DNA of 64,000 bases from SIG77 sp045589595 (GTDB lineage: Bacteria; Verrucomicrobiota; Lentisphaeria; Victivallales; UBA1829), in NCBI GenBank assembly GCA_045589595.1, contig JAZNPK010000026.1, forward strand, positions 41,425 to 105,424, written 5' to 3'. The translations under genes were made by a program, and so were the position numbers. Under the pieces are notes generated by a model that was not told the origin of the DNA, searched no databases, and saw nothing but the letters and a program-made list of their open reading frames with translations. Shown here in pieces: positions 44,980 through 52,169 of this stretch (positions within the stretch are counted from its first letter, which is position 1; the number at the start of each line of letters is the position of its first letter).

Positions 44980-45426
44980 TTATGCTTTATGACCAGAGGT
45001 TTCTGCAACAATTGATAAAGAAATTCCGCCTCTGGGCATAAAATTGCCGGTAACTTCCATCCAGCGGGGGTTGCACGCCGCAGAAAGATCGCTGAGAATA
45101 CGGTTCACCGCCTCCTCATGGAAGGTGTGGTGGTTCCGGAAGGAGAAGAGATACAGCTTGAGCGCTTTGCTCTCCACACATTTTTTGTCGGCAATGTACT
45201 TGATGATGATGTGACCGAAATCCGGCTGACCGGTTACGGGACAGAGACTGGTGAATTCCGGACAGTCAAAGGTGATGATGTAGTCTCTTTCGGGATAAAG
45301 GTTGTCGAATGTTTCGATCACGGCTTTTTCAGGAGAATCGGGATAGACGGTGCTTCTCCCTTTTCCGAGAAGGGTCAGACCGCGGTCCGGCTGTGCTTTT
45401 TTTTCGCTTTTACTGTTTTTTGCCAT
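44980..45426 (-). CDS. queF: NADPH-dependent 7-cyano-7-deazaguanine reductase
   Basis: A 148-residue single-domain (type I) QueF that reduces preQ0 to preQ1 in queuosine synthesis. The catalytic Cys62 and Asp69 lie in FTSLCPVTGQPDFG, and the NADPH/QueF signature is followed by ESKALKLYLFSFRNHHTFHEEA and the closing MPRGGI. The start at 45426 is chosen for its GAAAGGA site; an in-frame codon upstream would add 11 residues. It is separated from argJ by 66 nt on the same strand and diverges from the TIGR04073-like gene. I looked for a preQ1 riboswitch in the leader and saw none. Confidence 0.96.
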   Translation of the reverse strand: MAKNSKSEKKAQPDRGLTLLGKGRSTVYPDSPEKAVIETFDNLYPERDYIITFDCPEFTSLCPVTGQPDFGHIIIKYIADKKCVESKALKLYLFSFRNHHTFHEEAVNRILSDLSAACNPRWMEVTGNFMPRGGISLSIVAETSGHKA

Positions 45427-45487
45427 GATATTTCCTTTCAAAATGGCTGTTTCTGTCAAAAAAATCGTTTTTTTTTCGTTTTCTGAC

Positions 45488-45515
45488 TTGATTGGTGCTA
45501 AACAGGGAATATATT
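45488..45515 (+). promoter_or_regulatory. Promoter of the TIGR04073-like gene
   Basis: TTGATT (45488-45493), a 16-nt spacer and TATATT (45510-45515), 75 nt before the start codon. Confidence 0.55.
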
Positions 45516-45589
45516 AGATTAGTTTTCTGAAATTTCCAGTGCTGAAAGAACTTTTTATTGAAAAAACATAACGAACGAAGGAGAAAATG

Positions 45590-46045
45590 ATGAAGTTCGG
45601 GAAAAAAATCCTCTTGGCAGTCCTGCTTTTCACGATGGTCGGGTTGGAACTGTCCGCAGTTGACAATGTCAACTTCAACAAAGAAGAGCCCATGGGCTAT
45701 GAAAACTACTGGAACTGCATCAGCAGAAAGCTCGGTCGCGGTATCAGCAATGTTGCTTTCGGTGCGCTGGAAGTTCCCCTGCGTATTTTCCAGGTCCAGT
45801 TTGAAGAAGGCGGTATCGCCGCTCTCTGCTGGGGTTCCCTGAACGGTGTCGGTTACTTCGTCGCCCGCGAAGTTATCGGTGTTATGGATGTTCTCACGTT
45901 CTTCACGCCGCTGCCCTTCACGCCCAACGATCCGGTCAACGGTGTGGGTTGGGGTTATGGTCCGGTCTTTACTCCGGAATGGGTGCTGACTCCCGAAACG
46001 GATCCGTACAATACCGTCTACAAAAAGACGAACTATCAGAACTGA
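45590..46045 (+). CDS. Exosortase-associated protein, TIGR04073-like
   Basis: A 151-residue secreted protein with signal peptide (KFGKKILLAVLLFTMVGLELSA without its initial Met) and a mature part containing RKLGRGISNVAFGALEVPLRIF, written here only as the pattern R-K-L-G-R-G-x-x-N-V-A-F-G-x-x-E-x-P. This pattern and the short glycine-rich tail match the TIGR04073 family described from exosortase-carrying PVC bacteria. Function is unknown. Two ATGs lie in tandem; the second (45590) is preferred because AAGGAG sits 6 nt before it rather than 3. It is a single-gene unit between its own promoter and a terminator. No exosortase or PEP-CTERM gene is in this window. Confidence 0.75.
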   Translation: MKFGKKILLAVLLFTMVGLELSAVDNVNFNKEEPMGYENYWNCISRKLGRGISNVAFGALEVPLRIFQVQFEEGGIAALCWGSLNGVGYFVAREVIGVMDVLTFFTPLPFTPNDPVNGVGWGYGPVFTPEWVLTPETDPYNTVYKKTNYQN

Positions 46046-46074
46046 CGGCAGCCGTACAGCACAAATTTGATGAG

Positions 46075-46104
46075 AAGCCCGGTCCCCGGATCGGGCTTTT
46101 TTTG
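46075..46104 (+). terminator. Intrinsic terminator of the TIGR04073-like gene
   Basis: 7-bp stem AAGCCCG (46075-46081 with 46092-46098) followed by a T-run, 30 nt after the stop codon. Confidence 0.85.
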
Positions 46105-46127
46105 TGCCGTAAAAGGGGGGGAGGGGA

Positions 46128-47240
46128 TCAGCAAGTTTCGATCAAATCCAGTGCCGCAGATGCCCTGCGGTAGAAATCTCTGGAAGGTGCGGAAGCCACA
46201 GCAGTCTTTTGAAGTTCAGCAAGGTGTTCCAGTGCGTAGAGCAGGGTGTCGTTCAGCGTTTGCTGACAGAATGGTTCCGGCGTGACGAGCCGCGGATCGA
46301 CTTCTCCGGCAAACGGTGCGAAGCCGCACGCATCCGAAGCGATGACCGGGATCCCGATCGCCAATGCTTCCGTGATCACAGACCCGGCAGACTCATTTCT
46401 TGCGGGATGGACCATCAGATCTGAAGCCGCCAGAAGATCCGGGATATCGCTCCTTGCCCCGGTAAAGATCACCTGATCCTGAAGCCGGAGCGATTTGACA
46501 AGTCCGGGACAGAGGGCGCCGGTATCGCCACCGACGATCAGGAGCGTGCAGTCTTTTTTGTATTGTTCCGGCAGCGTTGCCAGTGCCCGGAGCGTGCGGT
46601 CCACGCCTTTGATCCGGAATTGTGCCGCGATCTGGATCAGGATACGGTTCTGCTCCGGAATGGAAAATTCTCTGCAGATCTTCTGCCGGATCTCCCTTAT
46701 GTTTTCCGGTCGTCTGCACCCGGGATCGATGCCCGGCGGCAGCAGAAACAGCCGTTCATCCGGCGTTTGATAGACCGCTTTGTAATCTTTGATCTGACGC
46801 GGCACGATGGTAAGGATCTTTGTCCGGGATGATACCGGATCCAGTACACTTTTTTCCAACTGCAGAAATGTTCTGTACCGCGGCAGCAGTTTCAAAATCA
46901 GGGCGGAATGATGTTTGCGCCATTCGGTTTGCAGACAGTTGTCCGCCGCAAAATAAAAATCTCCGCCGCTGATCCGGTTGAACATGACGACTTTATCCAT
47001 ATCCGGATATTCTTCCCGCAGTGCCGTGTGGACTTTTGCCTCAAAATCTTTCATCCGGCTGTGATTGCTGCGGCCGTTCACCTCCAGACGGCAGACGGGG
47101 AACGGCAGATCACCTTCCTGTTCGGCAACGAATGCAGTGACGCTGTTGCCCCGGGCGATTGCCTCTTTTGCGATGCTCAAAAAATCTTTCTGAAGTCCCC
47201 CGTGTGGAAAATACCGGAAGATCACAAATGCCAGTTTCAT
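46128..47240 (-). CDS. waaG: LPS core glucosyltransferase WaaG (GT4)
   Basis: A 370-residue GT-B glycosyltransferase closely resembling E. coli WaaG, which adds the first glucose to heptose II of the LPS core. The N-terminus FVIFRYFPHGGLQKDFL parallels the WaaG start (YKYFPFGGLQRDF), and FYFAADNCL, LLPPGIDP, RIKGVDRTLRALATLPE, LLVHPARxEAAG-like MVHPARNESAG and the E-x7-E nucleotide-sugar motif follow. It is a peripheral inner-membrane protein facing the cytoplasm. Its ATG overlaps the stop of the GT9 gene by four bases. Together with that gene it suggests the organism makes LPS with a heptose-containing core. Confidence 0.88.
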   Translation of the reverse strand: MKLAFVIFRYFPHGGLQKDFLSIAKEAIARGNSVTAFVAEQEGDLPFPVCRLEVNGRSNHSRMKDFEAKVHTALREEYPDMDKVVMFNRISGGDFYFAADNCLQTEWRKHHSALILKLLPRYRTFLQLEKSVLDPVSSRTKILTIVPRQIKDYKAVYQTPDERLFLLPPGIDPGCRRPENIREIRQKICREFSIPEQNRILIQIAAQFRIKGVDRTLRALATLPEQYKKDCTLLIVGGDTGALCPGLVKSLRLQDQVIFTGARSDIPDLLAASDLMVHPARNESAGSVITEALAIGIPVIASDACGFAPFAGEVDPRLVTPEPFCQQTLNDTLLYALEHLAELQKTAVASAPSRDFYRRASAALDLIETC

Positions 47241-48313
47241 CTTGTCGTTGACCTGTCTGCCGTTTCAATGTTATCCCTTAATATAGCATTTCTTCCGCCG
47301 CTTTCAAGGTTCGGCATTTTCAGAATCGTATCAGCATCCGCCGCAAAACAAATCTGTGTTTCCTGTTGACAGCTCTTTACGCCCCGGTGGACGCAGCCGC
47401 TGCAGGAAAGACCCGATGCCGGCGGTATGTGGATGACATCGCTGCGGCAATGGAGTTCGCCGTGAACCGGGGAACTGGCGGAAAAGATCACCGTAACATC
47501 CGCTCCGGCAGCGCCCGCAATATGTGCCGGGCCCGTATCTGCCGCAATCACCCGGCGGCATGCGCCCAGAACCGATGCCAGTTCCCGCATGGTAAAATCT
47601 CCGCCCGGAATGATATGCTCCGCCGGGATCGTTCTGCCGCCGTCCTGTTCCCGCCAGAACAGAAATTCCTCCGGACCAAGCAGCAGTTTTGCCGGAATGT
47701 TTTTTTCTGCCGGGAAACGCCGGATCAGTTCTGCCGTGAAGGACAGGGGAAGTGCCTTGAGATGCCCGTTTTTTGTCCAGCCCGGATGGATCAGAACGGG
47801 TGCGTTGCCGTGAAAATATTCCTGTCCGTATCGTCTTTCGGCATCTGTGAGGAAGAGATCGGAAACAGCGGACCGGTCCGGCTTCAAACCTGCAAGTTCC
47901 AACAGATCCAAATTCATATCCACTTCGGGCTTGTCCGCATTGTCCGGCAAAAATTTGTCCGGCTCGTATGCAGTATTGTTCCGGGTCAGAATACTGAAGC
48001 AGGAGCCGAGCAGACCGGTTTTTTTCAGAAGTGACAATCTGCCGCCGTTGCTTGAGTAGAAGGAAAATGCCCTGTCGTACCGCCGGAACAAAGCAGATGG
48101 ATGGGTGAACAGATAACGCATCAGGCTCTGTCCCCGTTTGAGAATGTGGAATTCATCCGCGATCTGCGGCGAACGGAGCAGTTCCACATTGGCAGCCGAA
48201 CCGAACAGAACGAACCGTCTGTCCGGCAGAAGCCGGTGCAGTTCCGCAATGGCGGGCAATGCCTGAACCGCATCACCCAGCCCCGAATTCAGCAGAAGCA
48301 GAATGTCGGACAT
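47237..48313 (-). CDS. GT9-family (heptosyltransferase-like) glycosyltransferase
   Basis: A 358-residue GT9 enzyme resembling ADP-heptose:LPS heptosyltransferases. The N-terminus ILLLLNSGLGDAVQALPAI carries the family's GLGD motif; the C-terminal domain has VLIHPGWTKNGHLKALP and AADTGPAHIAGAAGADV, the ADP-heptose binding block. A short Cys-rich segment (CSGCVHRGVKSC) near the end is normal in this family. It adds core sugars on the cytoplasmic face of the inner membrane. The gene lies three bases after an NTF2-like gene and overlaps waaG by four bases. Which heptosyl transfer it performs (WaaC, WaaF or WaaQ type) cannot be told. Confidence 0.85.
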   Translation of the reverse strand: MSDILLLLNSGLGDAVQALPAIAELHRLLPDRRFVLFGSAANVELLRSPQIADEFHILKRGQSLMRYLFTHPSALFRRYDRAFSFYSSNGGRLSLLKKTGLLGSCFSILTRNNTAYEPDKFLPDNADKPEVDMNLDLLELAGLKPDRSAVSDLFLTDAERRYGQEYFHGNAPVLIHPGWTKNGHLKALPLSFTAELIRRFPAEKNIPAKLLLGPEEFLFWREQDGGRTIPAEHIIPGGDFTMRELASVLGACRRVIAADTGPAHIAGAAGADVTVIFSASSPVHGELHCRSDVIHIPPASGLSCSGCVHRGVKSCQQETQICFAADADTILKMPNLESGGRNAILRDNIETADRSTTR

Positions 48314-48316
48314 GGT

Positions 48317-48832
48317 TCAGTTTTCCGGTTCTTTCTCCGGAACGGAAACGGACATCATCGTCCAGTCGCCGCTGAGTTTTTTCATGCCGATGATGACATC
48401 CAGAGATTCTGTATATTGTCTGCCGCCTTCGGGATAATCGATCCTGACGACCGCCTTCGCCTCTGCGGTATCCGGTTGTTCTGCATTGATGCTGATGTCG
48501 CCCACATCTGCCCGGATCAGGATCTCCGGCAGATTTTTGCGAAAAAGAAAATACCGCTGCAGCGCTTCTTTCCGCGACAGCGTTTTCTGGATATGATAGG
48601 AGGGCAGGGTGATTGAAAGGTCCGGCGCCAGATATTTCCGCAACTCTCCCGCATCTTCCAGTCCGGCAAGAGGCTTTGTGCCCTGCTGTTTGGTCAACAG
48701 TTCTGCTGTACTGATGATCGCGGACCGGATCCGGGCGTCTTCAGGTCCCGGGGACAATGCCAGAAAGAGCCATGAACCGCAGGCAATGAGAAGAAGGATC
48801 AACAGTAAAATACTTTTACCGGAAAAAGACAT
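48317..48832 (-). CDS. Membrane-anchored NTF2/SnoaL-like protein
   Basis: A 171-residue protein with one N-terminal membrane helix (about residues 7-27) and a C-terminal alpha+beta domain. The order of helices and strands (a helix around LRKYLAPDLSI, then SRKEALQRYFLFRKNL, then three strands VGDISI, AKAVVRIDY, YTESLDVIIGM, and GDWTMMSVSV) fits a small NTF2/SnoaL-like cone fold. No catalytic residue can be assigned. It precedes the GT9 and waaG genes by three bases, so it may assist envelope assembly. Function unknown. Confidence 0.6.
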   Translation of the reverse strand: MSFSGKSILLLILLLIACGSWLFLALSPGPEDARIRSAIISTAELLTKQQGTKPLAGLEDAGELRKYLAPDLSITLPSYHIQKTLSRKEALQRYFLFRKNLPEILIRADVGDISINAEQPDTAEAKAVVRIDYPEGGRQYTESLDVIIGMKKLSGDWTMMSVSVPEKEPEN

Positions 48833-48942
48833 GATAACTCCTTTCTGTTTTGAATAATATGTGTCTGTTCATACAGTAGGACGGGAAACTGCGAAAAGCA
48901 ACCCGCAACAGAGAAAAAATCCGATTTTTTTACTGAATATGC

Positions 48943-48971
48943 TTGACAACTTTACGGAACTGTTGTATAGT
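48943..48971 (+). promoter_or_regulatory. Promoter of tRNA-Lys
   Basis: TTGACA (48943-48948), a 17-nt spacer and TATAGT (48966-48971), 32 nt before the mature tRNA. The -35 box is a perfect consensus, as expected for a stable RNA. Confidence 0.85.
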
Positions 48972-49003
48972 AAGGGATGTAGCCGGTAAAACGGTTTCTT
49001 TGT

Positions 49004-49079
49004 GCGCCCATAGCTCAGTCGGTAGAGCAAATGACTCTTAATCATTGGGTCCTGGGTTCGAGTCCCCGTGGGCGCACCA
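49004..49079 (+). tRNA. tRNA-Lys (CTT)
   Basis: A 76-nt cloverleaf including an encoded CCA. The acceptor stem GCGCCCA (49004-49010) pairs with TGGGCGC (49069-49075). The anticodon loop CTCTTAA lies between AATGA and TCATT and gives anticodon CTT. The TTCGAGT T-loop is standard. A T-run follows the CCA directly and may end transcription. Confidence 0.97.
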
Positions 49080-49195
49080 TTTTTTTGCCCTGAAACCTGA
49101 ATGTGACGGGTGCGGCTGAACATTCCCTCCGATCACCGGAACTTCAGTATTTTGCATCGTTTTCTCTCTGAACCCCGGCTCTTTTTTTGTGCCGT

Positions 49196-50419
49196 TTATT
49201 TGCTTTTCTGTCGGGGTGTTCCGGATTTCTGATCCAATTTTTTCAGAACGTTTTCCGAGCCGGGAAAATCTTTGAAGAAGAAACCGTTCTCCTGAAAATA
49301 ACGGTTTTCTTCCAGCATTTTTTTCAGGATGCCATCCTTTTTCAGCAGTGCGCGGTCCACGCCGATGATCAGATTTTCCGGCGCCTGCTGCAACCGTTCT
49401 TCCAACTGGGTGCGGTGCCAGCGGTGGAACAATTCCAGAAAGACCGTTCTACCCGAACCGGAATGGAATGCAAAATCCGGAAAAATCACACATTGAGGGG
49501 AGGGCGTGAGATAGCCGGGCGCGTCATCGATCTGCCAGTTGTGGTCGCCGGACCGGAAATATTCCAGAAACATCCGGTGTTCTTCCACATGGCCGCTGAA
49601 CTGCGGACGGAAATTCCGCAATCCGTCTTCGTGACTCAGGTTGAGTTTGTATGATTTCAGATTCCCGTTGTTCCGGATGGTGCTGCGCCGGATGGTACAA
49701 GCCATTTTCCAGACCGGCAGACGGCAGACCGACGGGAAGAAACAGGCGAGCTGCATACTGTACTTCAAACTGTTTTCCAGAATGGAGGCGGGGCCGTCCA
49801 CGCGGAGGATCAGATTCTTTTTTTCGATGGTCCCGCTGAAAAGAAGCCGGAAAAAACGCAGACTCCGGAACAGATTCCGCAAATCAGCGGGCGGTGTGTC
49901 CAGCGGGATGGTCAGCGTCATGGACCCGGCAGTGAGAAGAGCGCCCTGGACCAGTGCCACATTGTAGCGGTCCGCAACTTCTTCCGGGGATAATGTTCTG
50001 AATTTTACAAGCGTTTCATTTTCAGGGAGATCCCCATAGATCAGCCGTTGGTCATTGTGCAGGATGTCCCGGATCTGTTCCGCTTGGGGCGGCAGCGTGC
50101 CGGCTTGCAGCATTTTTGCCGTTTTCCGGAACAATTCCTTCCGATATTCCGTATAGGGAAAGTCGTCATTTTCACCTGAAAAAACAGCCCGGGCGCGGAC
50201 GGTTTTCAGGATGCCGCGGGTGAGTTTCAGATCCTGATAACGGAGAACGAATGCGTCAGCCATGGCATCCAGTGTATCGGCGCGTTCCCCCGTTCCGTTC
50301 CGGTAAATGTCAATGAGTCCGGCGGCGAGTTCCAGCACTTCCCGGTCGTCCCGCTGCAGAAAACGGGGTTTCAGATATTCTCCGGCGGCGCGGAGACGGA
50401 GCAGATCTTTTGTCAGCAT
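49196..50419 (-). CDS. Bax1-like (DUF790) nuclease, partner of XPB
   Basis: A 407-residue protein matching the DUF790/Bax1 family. The N-terminal part starts MLTKDLLRLRAAGEYLKPRF, followed by FRTLSPEEVADRYN and ALLTAGSMTLTIPLDTP; the C-terminal domain is a PD-(D/E)xK-like nuclease fold with VIFPDFAFHSGSGRTVFLEL, where Asp and Glu would bind metal. In archaea Bax1 is a structure-specific nuclease that binds the XPB helicase. Here it overlaps the XPB-like gene by seven bases, so the pair is surely co-translated. Together they suggest a DNA repair or junction-processing complex. No signal for transfer is visible in base use, but the pair is uncommon in bacteria. Confidence 0.85.
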   Translation of the reverse strand: MLTKDLLRLRAAGEYLKPRFLQRDDREVLELAAGLIDIYRNGTGERADTLDAMADAFVLRYQDLKLTRGILKTVRARAVFSGENDDFPYTEYRKELFRKTAKMLQAGTLPPQAEQIRDILHNDQRLIYGDLPENETLVKFRTLSPEEVADRYNVALVQGALLTAGSMTLTIPLDTPPADLRNLFRSLRFFRLLFSGTIEKKNLILRVDGPASILENSLKYSMQLACFFPSVCRLPVWKMACTIRRSTIRNNGNLKSYKLNLSHEDGLRNFRPQFSGHVEEHRMFLEYFRSGDHNWQIDDAPGYLTPSPQCVIFPDFAFHSGSGRTVFLELFHRWHRTQLEERLQQAPENLIIGVDRALLKKDGILKKMLEENRYFQENGFFFKDFPGSENVLKKLDQKSGTPRQKSK

Positions 50420-51828
50420 GGCAGATCCCCCCGTTTTGTATAGGCGCGGTTTGCGCGGCGGCGTTCACTTACACTCATTTCAGATGTTCCGGCACTGACC
50501 AGTTCAAACAGCTGCGCCAGTTTTCCGTCTTTGCTGCGGCGGAGAATACGCCCCAGACGCTGAACATGTTCCCGGGTCCCCGCCGATCCGGAAACAACGA
50601 TCCCGATGGATGCTTCCGGCACGTCCACGCCTTCGTTCAGAACGCGGCTGGTCACAAGTACGCTGTAAGTGCCGTTCCGGAACGAATCAAGAAAATCTTT
50701 CCGTTCTGCCGCTTTGGTTTTGTGGGTGAGGACCGGCAGACAGAACGTTTCGCCGATCTTGTACGCTGTGTCGTTGTCCGCCGTGAAAATAATACACCGT
50801 TCCCCCGGATGACTGCGGATGATCTTCCAGACCGCATTGAGTTTCGCTCTGCCGCAACGGGCGATCTCACGCTGTCGCAACCACGCACGCATTACGCCGT
50901 GACCGCCGTTCATTCTTGCGCAGAGGATCATAAAACGCTGCCATCCGTCCGGTTGGGAAAAATCAATATTGTTGACCTTGACAAAGTCCACATACGTCTT
51001 CCGCGCCGCCCGGTATTCCGCGTCTTCGTCCGGCTCCAGCGGCACAAAGATCCGGCGGGTGATGTAGGGCGCAAGGACTGTCCCTTCCAGTTCATCAATA
51101 AAGATCCGGCAGACAGTTCGCCCCACGATCCGTTCCAGCACTTCCTCCCCGTCGTCATTCCGCTCCGGCGTGGCTGTCAAACCGAGACGGTAGGGCGCAA
51201 TGCACATCGTTGCCGCAGACCGGCTGACTTCGCCGGGCAGATGGTGACATTCATCAAAAATGATCAGACCGAAACGGTTGCCGATGGTGTTCATCCGCAG
51301 GACCGCTGAATCGTATGTGGAAACAGTGATCGGCAGAATGTCGTGACTGCCCCCGCCCAGCATCCCGACAGGCTGCTGAAACGCCTGCTCCAGCTGCGCC
51401 GCCCACTGTTGAAGAAGATCAATTGTCGGCACCACGATCAAGGTGGGGCGCTGGACTGAACGCATGGCAAGAAAAGCAAAAAATGTTTTGCCGGATCCCG
51501 TGGGCATCACCACAACACCGCGCCGCTTCGCCGCGATCCAGTTCCGCAACGCCGTTTCCTGATGTTTCATCGGAGTGTGAGGCGAATGAAGCGTAAGGGG
51601 CAGATCGGGATAATCACGGGCATGATCCGTCACCGCAACCGATCCGGCATAGAGTTTGCGCATGATCGCTTCATACCGGAACGCAGGCGCACGGAATGAT
51701 TTGATCCGGTCGTCATACGTCAGTTCATCACGCAGCAGAGACATGCCGTCCGGTGAACCCGTAACGATCAATGTCCCTTCGTCAAAACGTAATGTACACT
51801 CCGGTTTCTCTGTCTGCTGCTGCGGCAT
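50413..51828 (-). CDS. XPB/Rad25-like superfamily 2 DNA helicase
   Basis: A 471-residue SF2 helicase of the XPB type. The N-terminal damage-recognition-like domain (1-85) is followed by HQETALRNWI (Q region), Walker A MPTGSGKT, motif II DECHHL, motif III GLTATPERNDDGEE, then the second RecA domain with VTSRVLNEGVDVPEAS and motif VI QRLGRILRR. Archaeal XPB has the same compact form. The ATG has GATGAGGT upstream, and a possible promoter TTGAAA-17-TAAGTT lies on the minus strand in the gap to valS. Its 3' end overlaps the Bax1-like gene. It probably unwinds DNA for the Bax1 nuclease. Confidence 0.9.
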   Translation of the reverse strand: MPQQQTEKPECTLRFDEGTLIVTGSPDGMSLLRDELTYDDRIKSFRAPAFRYEAIMRKLYAGSVAVTDHARDYPDLPLTLHSPHTPMKHQETALRNWIAAKRRGVVVMPTGSGKTFFAFLAMRSVQRPTLIVVPTIDLLQQWAAQLEQAFQQPVGMLGGGSHDILPITVSTYDSAVLRMNTIGNRFGLIIFDECHHLPGEVSRSAATMCIAPYRLGLTATPERNDDGEEVLERIVGRTVCRIFIDELEGTVLAPYITRRIFVPLEPDEDAEYRAARKTYVDFVKVNNIDFSQPDGWQRFMILCARMNGGHGVMRAWLRQREIARCGRAKLNAVWKIIRSHPGERCIIFTADNDTAYKIGETFCLPVLTHKTKAAERKDFLDSFRNGTYSVLVTSRVLNEGVDVPEASIGIVVSGSAGTREHVQRLGRILRRSKDGKLAQLFELVSAGTSEMSVSERRRANRAYTKRGDLPC

Positions 51829-51921
51829 GCGGTTTTACCTCATCATCTCTCGTTTCAATGCGGTAACTTAATGCCGGAACCGCATATTTTCAAGCACCGG
51901 AACAGAAAGTTTTACAGCACG

Positions 51922-52028
51922 GCGGCGCGGCTTGAGATCCGCCGGGCACCGGCGGATCGATCCCCCCGCAGCCCCTGCTGCGGGGGGATCAGCGGGCGGC
52001 AGCCGCCGCCCGCTTCAAGCCGCGCCGC
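51922..52028. repeat. Cloverleaf element 4 (outer stem plus three hairpins)
   Basis: Outer stem 51922-51935 with 52015-52028, 14 bp with no mismatch. Arm A 51936-51945/51949-51958 (10 bp, loop GCA), arm B 51959-51972/51977-51990 (14 bp, loop CCCT), arm C 51992-52000/52005-52013 (9 bp, loop AGCC). Linkers are 0, 0, 1 and 1 nt. All 47 pairs are Watson-Crick. It lies between the divergent XPB-like and valS genes, 93 nt from one start codon and 141 nt from the other, so unlike the other three copies it is not next to a stop codon. The rest of the 341-nt gap holds the valS promoter and a possible XPB promoter. Confidence 0.9.
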
Positions 52029-52084
52029 GCTCTGCCTTTGCGTGTATGCGCGTGATTTTTCCCGATAATATTTTACAATCGGGG

Positions 52085-52113
52085 GTGAAAAATGATCGGT
52101 TCCGTGCTATATT
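52085..52113 (+). promoter_or_regulatory. Probable valS promoter
   Basis: GTGAAA (52085-52090), a 17-nt spacer and TATATT (52108-52113), 56 nt before the start codon. The -35 box is weak. Confidence 0.45.
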
Positions 52114-52169
52114 ATGGAAATGACTGTTTCAAAAAATCTTAAAAAAATCAAATAGAACGGAGAAGAAAG

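Noticed and set aside
45427..45487. preQ1 riboswitch in the queF leader
   Set aside because: No preQ1 aptamer hairpin with an A-rich tail could be recognised in the short leader.
48869..49123. Minus-strand open frame over the tRNA-Lys gene
   Set aside because: It reads through the tRNA in antisense and gives the well-known artefact peptide with GTRTQDPMIKSHLLYRLSYG. It is not a gene.
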